DNA of 64,000 nucleotides, taken from contig NC_035436.2 of assembly GCF_002127325.2 (NCBI RefSeq), positions 27,229,354 through 27,293,353 on the forward strand, read 5' to 3'. Of the stretch, positions 23,197 through 34,700 are shown piece by piece; position 1 is the first letter of the stretch; each line of letters starts with the position of its first letter. The DNA comes from Helianthus annuus. Its lineage: Eukaryota > Streptophyta > Magnoliopsida > Asterales > Asteraceae. The notes beneath the pieces are model-generated. The model worked only from the letters and a program-made list of their open reading frames with translations. It was not told where the DNA came from and ran no database searches. The translations under genes were made by a program, and so were the position numbers.

Positions 23197-23358
23197 CTCT
23201 GCTTGAGTGAGCATGAGACCACTAAGTGAGGGAACATTCTGCATATGAAGCCCCCATCGATTCGAATGAAGCAGCGTTCAGCGTCGCCAAAGCCAATTCC
23301 GAGACTCTCCAAGCAGATACACTTTCTCCGGCAGCCAGAAGATCGGAGTGAGCTTGTT
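23197..23358 (-). pseudogene. Captured exon 2 of the Helitron gene fragment
   Basis: On the minus strand, ATTATTACAG precedes and GTAAAGTAAAG follows a 162-bp block downstream of exon copy b. One frame gives AHSDLLAAGESVSAWRVSEL and then, after a 1-nt shift in a run of five G, HMQNVPSLSGLMLTQAE. The wording recalls plant NO VEIN-like proteins (HSP90-type ATPase family), but that is memory only and could be wrong. The intron upstream (23359-23456) has GT at its start and AG at its end. The frameshift makes it a fragment, not a gene. Confidence 0.5.
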
Positions 23359-23456
23359 CTGTAATAATAGTGATCGTGACAGTCGTTAACCAAAGGTATA
23401 ACTAATTAAATTCAAATCCTAAAAAAAGGTTTCCTTGCGAGTTGCGAGTGACATAC

Positions 23457-23540
23457 CTGAGTCGATTCATCACAAAACACATGCGAAAATCCTTCGTAAA
23501 CCTCAGATTTCGTCCTTCGAACATCCGTCAACCGCTTCAC
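23457..23540 (-). pseudogene. Captured exon, copy b
   Basis: Same 84-bp exon as 20174-20257, flanked by AG and GTATGT on the minus strand. It is the only copy followed by a second exon (23358-23197), so this is probably the original captured arrangement. Confidence 0.6.
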
Positions 23541-23551
23541 CTGAAAAGTAA

Positions 23552-24484
23552 GAATCACAAAAGAACATGGTAAGATATATAACACTCATTGCAACTTATC
23601 AGAACATCAAACGGATCCCTTGTTCAAATCTGTGGATCCCTTGCCAGATAAAGCTTGTGATACATCTCATGAAACCCTAGATCTGCTCATCGAGCATCCC
23701 ACAGAACAAACTAAAATCAAAAATACATTACAATCTATCTTTTCACTATTCCATATCTAAATGACCTAAATATCATAATTATCACAAAACCATGATACTT
23801 ATCAGTCCCAAAAATGAAGGAAAAGATCAAAATATAACAGAACAAAGTAAAATCAAAACTACAAAAACAATTTATCCTTTCACTATGTCATATCTGAAAT
23901 TAATCTAACTATCATCACCAAAAATACAAATTCAAATATCACAAAACTTTCAACCTAATTTGAAATAAGCGCATCTACTAACAAATCTACATCAAGATTA
24001 AAGATAAGAATCACAAAAGAACATGGTAAGATATATAACACTCATTGCAACTTATCAGAACATCAAACGGATCCCTTGTTCAAATCTGTGGATCCCTTGC
24101 CAGATAAAGCTTGTGATACATCTCATGAAACCCTAGATCTGCTCATCGAGCATCCCACAGAACAAACTAAAATCAAAAATACATTACAATCTATCTTTTC
24201 ACTATTCCATATCTAAATGACCTAAATATCATAATTATCACACAACCATGACACTTATCAGTCCCAAAAATGAAGGAAAAGATCAAAATATAACAGAACA
24301 AAGTAAAATCAAAACTACAAAAACAATTTATCCTTTCACTATGTCATATCTGAAATTAAGCTAACTATCATCACCAAAAATACAAATTCAAATATCACAA
24401 AACTTTCAACCTAATTTGAAATAACCGCATCTACTAACAAATCTACATCAAGATTAAAGATAAATCAACATTTAGAACCTAACC
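23552..24484. repeat. ~450-bp Helitron repeat unit, copies 2 and 3 in tandem
   Basis: Two adjacent near-identical copies (23552-24003, 24004-24484) of the unit at 19694-20175. Confidence 0.88.
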
Positions 24485-24567
24485 TGAGTCGATTCATCAC
24501 AAAACACATGAGAAAATCCTTCGTAAACCTCAGATTTCGTCCTTCGAACATCCGTCAACCGCTTCAC
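24484..24567 (-). pseudogene. Captured exon, copy c
   Basis: Same 84-bp exon with AG and GTTAGG splice borders on the minus strand. It carries ATGAGAAAATCC where copy b has ATGCGAAAATCC (plus strand), as does copy a, so copies a and c are closest relatives. Confidence 0.6.
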
Positions 24568-25221
24568 CTGAAAAGTAAGAATCACAAAAGAACATGGTAA
24601 GATATCTACTAACAAATCTACATCAAGATTAAAGATAAAGCAACTTATCAGAACATCAAACGGATCCCTTGTTCAAATCTGTGGATCCCTTGCCAGATAA
24701 AACGGATCCCTTGTTCAAATCTGTGGATCCCTTGCCAGAACATCTCATGAAACCCTTGATCTGCTCATCAAACGGATCTGGTGATAGATTCAAACGGATC
24801 TAGTGATAGATCTCATGAAACCCTAGATCGCCGAGAAGAGAGAGAAGAGAGAGAGAAGAGAGAGAGAAGATCTGATGTTGTTTTGTGAGATGTGTGAGCA
24901 TTGAGAGAGAAAGCAATAGATCGCCGAGAAGAGAGAGAAGAGAGAGAGAAGAGAGAGAGAAGATCTGATGTTGTTTTGTGAGATGTGTGAGCATTGAGAG
25001 AGAAAGCAATTGGTGATCCGTGTGAAGTCAAATGGACGGTCCAGATCTTGATCCGTGTGAGAAAGTTACAAAATTGGACGGCAGATGTAGAACCTTGTAA
25101 AGGGTAAATGGTTTTGTGTTTTCTTGTGCCTTAACAGTTGTACATTGTGCATTGAGGGTGTTTTCAACACATTGTTCAATTACCATTCTGTCCTTCCTAT
25201 ATCCTTATTAAAGTAGTATAG

Positions 25222-25222
<1 letters not shown>

Positions 25223-25266
<44 letters not shown>
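25223..25266. repeat. (TA)n microsatellite
   Basis: TA repeat between the Helitron 5' end and element B. Confidence 0.92.
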
Positions 25267-25269
<3 letters not shown>

Positions 25270-25652
25270 GGCTGCTAGAATGAAAACCACCTCGAGTTGT
25301 AAGAACCGCGAGAACTACACCCCACGGGTGGGCGTTCACCATGATTTTTTTTACAACTAGATGTGTATATTATAAACACAGCCGTAAAAAAAATTTTAAA
25401 CGCCGCGGCCGAGGGGGTAGTTTTTTACACCACAAGTTTGGTGTTTTTAATTTTTTTCTTTTTTCTTTTTTTTTTCACCAAACTTGTGGTGTAAAAAACT
25501 ACCCCCTCGGCCGCGGCGTTTAAAATTTTTTTTTACGGCTTTGTTTATAATATACACATCTAGTTGTAAAAAAAAAATCATGGTGAACGTCCACCCGTGG
25601 GGTGTAGTTCTCGCGGTTCTTACAACTCGGGGTGGTTTTCATTCTAGCGGCT

Positions 25653-25655
<3 letters not shown>
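25267..25655. mobile_element. Foldback element B: near-perfect 389-bp hairpin in (TA)n
   Basis: Left arm 25267-25443 and right arm 25476-25655 are almost exact reverse complements around a 32-nt T-rich loop. Outer ends read GGGGGCTGCTAGAATGAAAA and its complement. No ORF. (TA)n stands directly on both sides. Element D is a diverged relative. Confidence 0.92.
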
Positions 25656-25725
<70 letters not shown>

Positions 25726-25737
25726 CATATATATATA
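25656..25737. repeat. (TA)n microsatellite
   Basis: About 80 bp of TA repeat between elements B and C. Confidence 0.95.
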
Positions 25738-25887
25738 GGGTAAGGTTCATGCGAGAACCACCCTTATTGCGTGAACCGCGAGAACCAATGTGAACACAAA
25801 ATAAAATCTAAAAAAAATCTAAAAGGCACTTGATTTTTTTTATTTTTTTTAATATTTTTCTTCAAAAATTCTCTATATTTCGTTACC

Positions 25888-25929
<42 letters not shown>

Positions 25930-27021
25930 GTTTTTTTTTCGACTAACAGTTATCAATGCACATGTGCATATGTATCATTACTTCGACAAATTCGGTAATA
26001 CGTTAGCAGGAATAGACAATTGCATTTTAACTTACAATACCATTAGTAATACACTACTTTTTACATTACCAATATTCAAAATGCACATGTGCATCATTAG
26101 GTATAACCATGATATAACGTGTTATGGTACAAAAAGTTTGTGATTTTGAATGGAGAAGTAGGCCCATATACATGTTTTTTGGTTAGTTATATCTAGTGGT
26201 TGATGGTTTGGTTATAGTTGTCAATTTATGATGTAATATGTTGATTGGATGGTATAAATGGTGTTTACGTACATGTAATAAAGTGAAAATATTGTTAATG
26301 GTATTGTATTATGGATGGTATGACGTAAAGGTATTGTATTATGGATGGTAGGAGGTAATGGTAGTGTATTATGGATGGTATGATATATGAAAGGTAAAGT
26401 GTATTCAAAGTAGTGTACCAAGACACCATATTTCATGTTGATACATATAAATGCACATGTGCATTTCTAATATTGGTATTGTAAAAAGTAGTGTATTACA
26501 TATGGTAGTGTAAATGAAAGTGCAATTGTCTAATATGTGTAACGAATTACGGAATTTGTCAAAGAAATGACAAAAATGCACATGTGCATGCTTGTGTATT
26601 ATGGATGGAATGATAGATGAAAGAGAAAGTAGTGTACCAAAACACCTTGTTTCATGTTGACACATATAGATGCACATGTGCATTTCTAATATTGTTAACG
26701 TAAAAAGTAGTGTATTACACGTGTTAGTATAAATGAAAGTGCAATTGACTATTATTTGTAATGAATTACGGATTTTGACAAAGAAATGATACATATGCAC
26801 ATGTGCATGGATAACTGTTACTCGAATTTTTTTTTTTTTGAAAATTTTTTTATTTTTTTTATTAACAAAATATAGCGATTTTTCCAAAAAAAAAAATAGT
26901 AAAAAAAATTAAAAAAAAATTTTCTTGGTGTTTTTTAGATTTTTTTAGGAATTACTGTTTCTGTTCACACTGGTTCTCGTGGTTCTCGCAATAAAGGGTG
27001 GTTCCTAACGGATCTTTGTCC
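25738..27021. mobile_element. Foldback element C, 1284 bp, in (TA)n
   Basis: Terminal inverted repeats read GGTTCATGCGAGAACCACCC on the left and GGAACCACCCTTTATTGCG on the right (reverse complemented). The inner halves (25950-26110 and 26410-26820) are also reverse complements, the right half being tandemly duplicated. A centre of ~33-bp tandem units (ATTATGGATGGTA) lies at 26295-26390. A 36-bp poly(A) is at about 25893-25928. No convincing ORF. Confidence 0.82.
25956..26808. repeat. Six copies of the palindrome ATGCACATGTGCAT in element C
   Basis: The exact 14-bp palindrome occurs at 25956-25969, 26081-26094, 26451-26464, 26576-26589, 26670-26683 and 26795-26808. Spacing within each pair is 125 bp every time (start to start), and 94 bp separates the last two pairs. 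Confidence 0.95.
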
Positions 27022-27046
27022 TATATATATATATACATATATATAT
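27022..27046. repeat. (TA)n microsatellite
   Basis: Short TA repeat shared by elements C and D. Confidence 0.9.
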
Positions 27047-27460
27047 GGGACCGCTAAAATGAAACCACCTCTAGTTGTAAGAACCATGAGAACTACACCG
27101 TACGGGGCGAGTTGGACCAAATTTTTTTTCATAAACGTAGATTTGTGTATTATAAACACATTTGTAAAAAAAAATCAAAGAAAAAAAATGTTGTGTGTAG
27201 TTTTGAGCACCACAAGTTTGTGTTTACGGGTACCGTAAATTTTAAATAAAATGTACGGTACCCGTAAACACAAACTCCGTAAACACAAACTTGTGGTGTT
27301 CAAAACTACACACACGACATTTTTTTTTGAATTTTTATTTACAAATGTGTTTATAATACACACATCAACGTTTGTGAAAAAAATTTGATCCAACTCGCCC
27401 CGGATCAAAAAGTTCTCATGGTTCTTACAACTGGAGGTGGTATTCGTTTTAGCAGTCCTT

Positions 27461-27462
<2 letters not shown>
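27047..27462. mobile_element. Foldback element D, relative of element B
   Basis: The whole element folds on itself. Ends are GGGACCGCTAAAATGAAACC and its diverged complement; near the centre GTTTACGGGTACCGTAAA pairs with its partner. TAGTTGTAAGAACC and GAGAACTACACC are shared with element B. No ORF. (TA)n on both sides. Confidence 0.88.

Positions 27463-27516
<54 letters not shown>
27463..27516. repeat. (TA)n microsatellite
   Basis: TA repeat between elements D and E. Confidence 0.95.
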
Positions 27517-27519
<3 letters not shown>

Positions 27520-28064
27520 GATTAGGTTCATTTGTGAACTAATCAGGACCATTGATTTCCTTTTTAATTGTTAAGGGTAGTATTGTAATTATACAATAAA
27601 TTAGTTTTAAATCTTTATTTTAATCATTGAGTTTCAGTTACACTTTTAATTTTGGTAGTTTTATTAAATTGCATAATTATCTTCTCCATCTATCTTAATT
27701 CAAAACAATTTTATTTTCCATTTCTCTATACATTCATGTCGTTCAACAGGCCCTTGATAAGGGATAACCATATTCACACAAGACTATGAAGTATTATTTT
27801 TTAGTACATGAATTCATATGTTTGTGTTATTTAATTTTTTTAATTGCGTATTCATGCAAGAATGGATTATTTACAGAACGTTTGATTACATATTATTTTT
27901 TATTTTTGGATTAAATATTCAATTTTTTTTATAACTGCATATCCATGATTATTCTTCATGTACTCATGATGAATCTTGTGTGATAATGTACACGTGTTCT
28001 GAACATAGGTGTGATACTGTACATATGTGTGCATACGTGTTAAGAATATAACTTGTTAATGTAT

Positions 28065-28146
<82 letters not shown>

Positions 28147-28634
28147 GTGTTGAGACTATTATGTACACATATATACAACGCCAAACAATCATCTCAGAAG
28201 TATATTATGAATGCACATTACAAATCAGATATGTACACATAAAGAAGATGATCGAATGGAACAATATTCGTTAATGTACATATATGTACATACGCTTTTA
28301 AATGGTGATTACGTATAATACATATATGTACATTCACTTCTACAGTTTTTTAATCATATTCTAGATGGAACAATATATTATATAATGGTTATATTTTTTT
28401 AGAATTAAAAAATTAGTTAATTGGTGAGAAAAAAAAAGAGAGAGAATGTAATTAATTATCTAATTGGAGAGAGAAGTAGCTAATAATTACCTTTATACCC
28501 TTTTGATTTATTTTTTACATATAAATAATTACAAAACTTCCATTATTAAGATTTCGAAGATCTACACAATTAATGGCTCAGATTAGTTCACACAGTTCAC
28601 TCTCAACCTAATGTTTACTCTAGAACCCTACTGT
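27517..28634. mobile_element. TIR element E, ~1.1 kb, in (TA)n
   Basis: The left end has GTGAACTAATCAGGACCATT and the right end, reverse complemented, has GTGAACTAATCTGAGCCATT, so imperfect inverted repeats are present. The interior is AT-rich, with a (CA)n(TA)n block at 28072-28145 and no supported ORF. Confidence 0.7.
28072..28145. repeat. (CA)n(TA)n compound microsatellite
   Basis: About 16 CA units followed by about 20 TA units inside element E. Confidence 0.95.
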
Positions 28635-28661
28635 GTGTATATATATATATATATATATATA
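28635..28661. repeat. (TA)n microsatellite
   Basis: TA repeat between elements E and F. Confidence 0.92.
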
Positions 28662-29122
28662 GGGTAAAATCATAACCAATTTGAGTTGGGAGAAACATGA
28701 GAAGAAGGCCTTCCCAAAGAATTTCATTCTATAAGGGGGTAGGGGCGGGGCGCCATTAGTCATCACTCACTACTTCCAATCAAGTTCCGCAATGTCATCA
28801 AGCATTATTCCATCACTAGTGATGGATTTTAGTGGAAATTCTCATCACTTATGATGGAATTCCATCATTCACAATTTTTTTTTAAATTATAAATTAACAA
28901 TCAAACACTAAAATTATAAATTTCATTTAAATTAAAAACAATATTTCTAAAAATATTTTAGACTACAACTTAAAAATAAAAATATAAAAATAAAAACATA
29001 CATAAAGAAAACCTACTCCCCGTCTGAATCAGGAAATTCCAAACCAAATAACCTACTAGTTCAATTAAATCGTATCTCAACCGAAAGTGAATTTCTTCAT
29101 TACGCAAGTCTTGTTTGACTTC
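28662..29122. mobile_element. Element F: left end of another (TA)n-inserted repeat, right end missing
   Basis: It begins GGGTAAAATCATAACCAATT right after (TA)n, like elements B to E. No complementary end is found before 29122, where a Ty3-type LTR starts. It contains GGGGCGGGGCGCC and the palindromic CATCACTAGTGATG. It was probably cut by the later LTR insertion. Confidence 0.5.
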
Positions 29123-29260
29123 TGTAACAACCCGACCGCGTAATACAACAAACTGCGACGGAAACGTCGGGGAGACATGTCACAGAATCATTGTTTCACA
29201 ACACATGGTATTTAGAGTTTTATTTTATATCATTAATAGACTAATTGTTTTGAAACAAAC
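29123..29260 (-). repeat. Ty3/gypsy-type LTR fragment, left part (split by Copia-2)
   Basis: TGTAACAACCCGACCGCG resembles the terminus of plant Ty3 LTRs (compare TGTCACACCCCC at 57255 and TGTAACAACT at 52814). The orientation is assumed from that resemblance. The sequence resumes at 36678 beyond Copia-2. I could not find its other end. Confidence 0.45.
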
Positions 29261-29622
29261 TGTAGGATCGTTTGCACGACCAAAATGAGTCGTTCAGAAG
29301 AGTTCTTGTCAATTCAAGAGGCGGAAACTAATGAATTTACTTTGAGACAGCTTGATATTCACTCTAATTGTCTTTTTGATTGATATAACAACGTTTTACA
29401 GCGAGTAGACACTTCAGTAGCACTTCTGCTCTAGAATCAGAAAAGTTACAAATGAATAGGTCAAGGCACATATATATAGGCAGTTGATTTCGTACGAAAT
29501 GGGCAAAAGCCATTTCGTGCGAAATGGTCACAAACCCATATATCTCGGATTTCGTGCCCTGATCTTTCTAATCTAGTACAAGACTCGATACAAGACGAAG
29601 TCGACAGACATATGCACCAACA
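29261..29622 (-). repeat. 3' LTR of Copia-2
   Basis: 362 bp; on the minus strand it starts TGTTGGTGC and ends GATCCTACA. It holds one inverted word pair: TTTCGTACGAAATGG, then CCATTTCGTGCGAAATGG (29489-29530). A TATATATA stretch is at about 29471. Confidence 0.93.
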
Positions 29623-29633
29623 GACTCCCCCTT
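29623..29633 (-). other. Polypurine tract of Copia-2
   Basis: AAGGGGGAGTC on the minus strand abuts the 3' LTR. Look-alike tracts lie at about 29788 (nearly the same 20 bp), 31292 and 31423. Confidence 0.85.
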
Positions 29634-30299
29634 GGATGTTGAAGAAGTCTTCAATGTTGAGTCTTCAATGTCTTTAGTCTTTATCAGTCTTCTCGTGCTC
29701 TCCAAAGTATCTGACAGTTGTAAATCATCCTCTCTTCTTCTCTTTCTCTTTTCTAGATCTTAATCCTAGCTCACAACCATTCATACTCCCCCTTGAATGT
29801 TGATCTATTTTTCAATAATCCTTCAGGATCAGAAACTGGCTCTATCAAATGTTATCCCAAGATCTGTGGCTGGCTCTTACGTCTTTAGACTCCCCTTTTT
29901 GCTAGCAGACTTCCCCTTAAGATATTCCGGGATCGCAATCTGACATAGCTTTTGTTCTTGGATCGTGACCTGGCTCACACTCTGCTCAGGCTATATCCGG
30001 AAAGTCTTCAGACATCAAAACCTAGCTCTATCAATTCTGTTTCCTGCACAATCCTCTACCTCAAAATAAATTTCACAAATTTAACAATTTGACAAATTTA
30101 TAAATCACTTGCAGGAATCCGTTTTCAAAATGATTTAACATTTAAAATCTTTGATGACCACTTGTAGGCAAAACATTTTTCTAAACACACTCTCCCAAAC
30201 CTGTTCATCATGTTTAGCTCTTGGAATTTTGACAATCAGCTATTCATCATCAGTTGTCAAAAATCTTTTTGGATTTTTCAAAATTTTAAGCTAAAAACA

Positions 30300-31330
30300 C
30301 AATATTTTTGGATTTTTGTTTTTAATGAAATGCAGAAAAGAAATATTTACAAACAATATTTTTGTGAGTTTGTGTAAGAGGATCATATCAGGTTTTGAGA
30401 CAAATCACCAACACCATTAAGCTATAAATCATTTTTAAGTTCTAAACGATTCACTTAGATTGTCAGTATACTGATCCACTTCAATTTTCACACAAAGTTC
30501 AATTGTTTCGAGATACGAGATTAGTGTTTTAAGCACTAACTTATTCGCGTGTACCACCTCAGAATATACTCCTGTATCCAGATTTCTATATTCAGTCTTA
30601 CAAGTGAGTGTACACTAATGATATCTGTAAACAGGTAATGCGAGACCATGAGAGCTCAGGTTAGAACTTCCGTTCAGACAAAGAGATGATGGCTCGTCTT
30701 TCGGTGTGTCCCGTTTGGGGATCTTTTCTTCAACAACACATGAATAGCATTTTTCAATGTTTCATCATTTTTTATGTTGTGGGCTGGCTTTAAAATTAAA
30801 GCTTATGCAAAGTATTATACGAGGACTAGGCTATTGCTCCCGCAAAATCAGAAGTCCTGGTATAATACCCCAGATATCACTACGCACAAAGACCTAGTAT
30901 GTCAGAAATAGAAAATCTTTCAAACAAGATTTCGGGGGTTACCCATATATCCGAGAGATGTTCCCCACGAGATAAGTAAGTATTCGTATTTAGGTTTATA
31001 TCTCGAAAAAAATCTACTAAATGAGTAAAAACCTACTGGCATATCATCAGTGAGATCGTTTATCACATTTAACTTTCCAAATCTTTAGCGTGTTCTGATA
31101 GTCCACTAATGTACCATCATTTCCTCTATTTCTCAACAAAACTCATTTTTTTTCATTTTCAATGTTTTTGGCGGACTATCATTTCCTCTATTTCTCAACA
31201 AAACTCATTTTTTTCATTTTCAATGTTTTTGGCTTTTTCTGGTTTTATCATGTTTTTGGATTTTTCAAATTTTCGAAATTTCTAAATTTTTACTCCCCCT
31301 AAAATCAAAATATATTTCAATTTTGATTTT
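30300..31330 (-). other. Conserved noncoding block of Copia-2 (shared with Copia-1)
   Basis: Aligns with 5645-6560 of Copia-1, although the two elements have different LTRs. It contains a tandem duplication of about 65-70 bp (CATTTCCTCTATTTCTCAAC ... GTTTTTGG, about 31118-31240). No reading frame. 29634-30299 between it and the polypurine tract is also noncoding. Confidence 0.72.
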
Positions 31331-31741
31331 CAAGGAAAATTTGAAAACAAACTGTACAAATAAACTGACAACTGTTGTGAATTACATCAATTCGTCATTT
31401 ACTTGGCGTAAACAATCAGAACTCCCCCTGACAACAAACTATTTTCTCGTTTTGATTTCAAAACACTTAAGTTTGTTTTAATCAAAATGGTTTTTCCGGA
31501 AAATTAGTTTTGTTGACAAACACAGACCATTTGTAGGTTAGCGGACAAACTTCATCATTTTGTTCATTTTTAATGACCATGATTAAGTTCAATTGAATGT
31601 AAGTTAAATCAAGTTCAATTAGTTTTGTTGACAAACACAGACCACGTAAAATTTTACTTTTCTTTCACTTGAATGTAAGTTAAATCAAGTTCAATTTAAT
31701 GACCATGATTAACCACCTATAGATGAAAACTTCTTTTTCAA

Positions 31742-34700
31742 TCAAACATTTTCAAGAATGATGCCGATTCCTGCTCCACGATTACCAACTTGGGAGCTCC
31801 GGCAAGTCAGGATTTTACATATGAAATACTGACATCCAAGCCTGACCAAACTTGGATGTGTCCTTCTCAGTTTCAACTGAGGTTTCAACATTTTTTTTTC
31901 TTCATAAAAATCTTTCACCCCTTTGGCCTTACCCTTGACCATTTTTCCAAAATTTTGCTTCACTTTTCCATTAAACGCTTTTACGACATCAAAGTCTTTC
32001 TTTTCAGAATAGAATTGATTCGAGATCTCAACTTTTCCAACTTTTTGTTTAAAATTTTCAGTCCTCAATGGTGGAAAATTCACATCATCCATTGGAGGAA
32101 CTGAATTTTCACTTTTAACCTCAACATGTGGCTCCTCTGACTTTGTGGAATCAGATTCATCGCTAGATTTCACATTTGATTTCTTAATGACCCATGTTTG
32201 GTTGTTAAGATTCACTCTTCTTCTGTAAAATCTTTTCGAACATTCACCAACTTCATATTTCGAATTTTTAAACACTTTAAATTTTTCAGTTGATGGTTCG
32301 GTTTTATCAACAACTTTCTCTTTGAGTTTAGAAACAACTTCCTGTTTGGTTTTGGTTGCCTTTGGACAATTCCAGGCAATGTGACCAACTTCTTGACATC
32401 TGTAACAAGTTCTTGTTTCTTTTCTCTATTAGCTCCATTCTTTATTCCCTCTTTCTTCTTAGCAAGGAATTCTTTATTCGATTGCTTCCAGAATGAGCTC
32501 TTTGCTTCTTCTTCCGAACTTGCTTCTGAAACAAATACGGTTTTTGGTTTATAAGTTTTCTCATTTTTATGATTTTTTGGTGTAACAAAACCAAGACCTT
32601 TCTTTTTGAAATTACCATTATGGTTTGGTTTCTTTTGAAAACCTGAACCAGAACCGTAACCTCTTTTCTTGTTTAGCTTTTGTTGAACTCATGTAGTGTA
32701 CTTTTTAGGTATTTCATTAAGATTTACATCTTTTATTTCAGAAATATTAATTTCTGTTAATTTGGAAACCTTTTTGATCTTTTCAATCTGAACACTTCTT
32801 ATTGGAAATTTCTCATCAGAATATAATTTGTCTGAATCATTCAAAGTATATGCTACTTTGAATATTTCATCATTCAAATTAGATTTTGATAATAAGAATT
32901 CTTTATTGTAAACCCGTTTGACCGACGATTTTGAACTGTCAACTAATGAACTCAAACTCTTGGATTCGGATTTTGACTCTGACTCCTCATCTTTATCCAA
33001 CACCTGATCGACCACTTTCTTTATTAACTCAGACTCATGATCAGTGTCAGACGATGTGAACGTGACGTCAATGTTTTCTGGTAACTCATCAGTTGTTTCG
33101 GATTTTAACTTTATATTGACAGCCTTTTTGACTTCCTCCTCATTCGGTTTTCTGGGAGAATAACCTTCCCAGATCGGAGGCGGACACTTGTTATAACTGA
33201 CACTCTGTTTCTTACTAGTATCGTTTTCTTCAGTCTTCTCATCTTGAAATGCTTCAAAACCTGCAAAAGTTGGATAAATTCTGTCAATCAAATAATCAGA
33301 ACTTGAATAACTTTGTAACAATCTTCTATTCCTTTCATTTTCGATCTTTTCTGTCTCCAACTCTTGCTTCAACCTGGCACATTCTTCAATATAGTGATTG
33401 ATAGCCTTTTGCTTAGACATCATCACTGCATTCATCATGGTTAACACATCTTCCATTTCTGAATTTGTCTTTTACAAACTGTTCATTGTTCTATTCAACA
33501 CATCGTACGATTCTTTCACATAATTGACATTAAACAACAATTTTTCTTTCATCTTTTCCTACTCACTATATTTCTCATCCTTATCTTCACAAAGTTTGCA
33601 CGTTTCCAAGCATTTTAAACACGGTTTGGTGACTTCAACAATCTTTTCAATTTCGATTATCTTTTCAACTTCAACCACTTTCTCAGCTTCAACCACTTTC
33701 TCAGCGACTTTAACTTCTTCACTTTGTTCAGAGTTCTCTTCCTGAACAAGATTCTCGAGGTTTACTCTTTTCTGATTCTTTGCTGCTCGCTTGTCTTTCA
33801 GCTTCTCCAATCTATCTGCAAAATAAAAATTAAAACTTTCAGGAGATAATTGAGTTTTTCCAATGTTTATTTGAATTTCTTCTTCATCATCACTACTATC
33901 AGTTGATGATTGATCAAACACGTGGGTCTTTTCTGAACTATCATCTGAAGAAATAAATTCTTCATCATTGCTTTTTCCATCATTATTATCAAACACCTTC
34001 ATGCATTCTTTCATTAAATCAGGTTCTTGAACTATTTGTGCAATGAATGCTCCTAACTTTAAATCAGGTGGAACATATTTGTCCCAGCTAAAACCTTCTG
34101 CCACTTTTCATCATCTTGATCTATTATACCATAAAGAGCTCTCTTTGATGACTCTTCGATCGCCTTCTTTGATGATTCTTATTGTTGATACAGTTGTTGA
34201 GCAACTTGTTGATAAATTGCTTTCCGATAGTAATCATTATTCCGAACAGATTCTGAGCTCCTCCTGCTTCTTGATTGGTACATTCCCTTTTGAAATGACC
34301 TTTTTCCCTGCATCGAAAACACGTAACTTAAGATTTATCAAAACCCAAAGTAGAAACATTAGCATCACGGAAGTCATCTCTTCCTGTAATCATTTTAAAC
34401 TTTTCAGCTCTCATCAATACACTCGCTAAACACCACTTAATATCCATAAGCTCCATTTCTTCAGCATCGATCTAATCATAATCCTCTTTGGTCAACATAG
34501 GATTTCCGATCCTTCCTGCAACCAATCCCTCATATGATTCTAACACTGTAGCTAGTAATGCCATATGACCTTTAGCAACTTCTTCAGAGAAGACCATTCT
34601 GAAGATGCAACGCGATGTTTCAGTGTAAAACATGACCATTACTGTTGTTTGAGCTTTGGAACTGATGACTTAAGGTTGAAACTTTCGGATTAACAATTGA

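Larger units (their letters stand above)
16680..25222 (-). mobile_element. Helitron, 8.5 kb, non-autonomous as far as visible
   Basis: On the minus strand the element starts TCTATACTACTTTAATAAGG at 25222 and ends CTAG at 16680. A GC-rich hairpin (CCCGCCGCATCGCGCGGG, 16691-16708) lies 7 bases before CTAG. It sits between A and T, the canonical Helitron target. No Rep/helicase coding was found. The body is a mosaic of internally duplicated segments, two long hairpins and a captured gene fragment on the element's own strand. Sequence like its 5' end recurs internally near 18260-18370 and 20715-20810, so nested or tandem Helitron insertions contributed. Confidence 0.82.

Noticed and set aside
25893..25928. 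Poly(A) run as a LINE/SINE tail
   Set aside because: No LINE or SINE body adjoins it. It lies inside the foldback element C opposite a T-rich partner.
26405..26887. 160-residue ORF in element C
   Set aside because: AT-rich reading through the duplicated foldback arm. The protein is His/Cys/Ile-rich repeats of the palindromic unit, with no domain.
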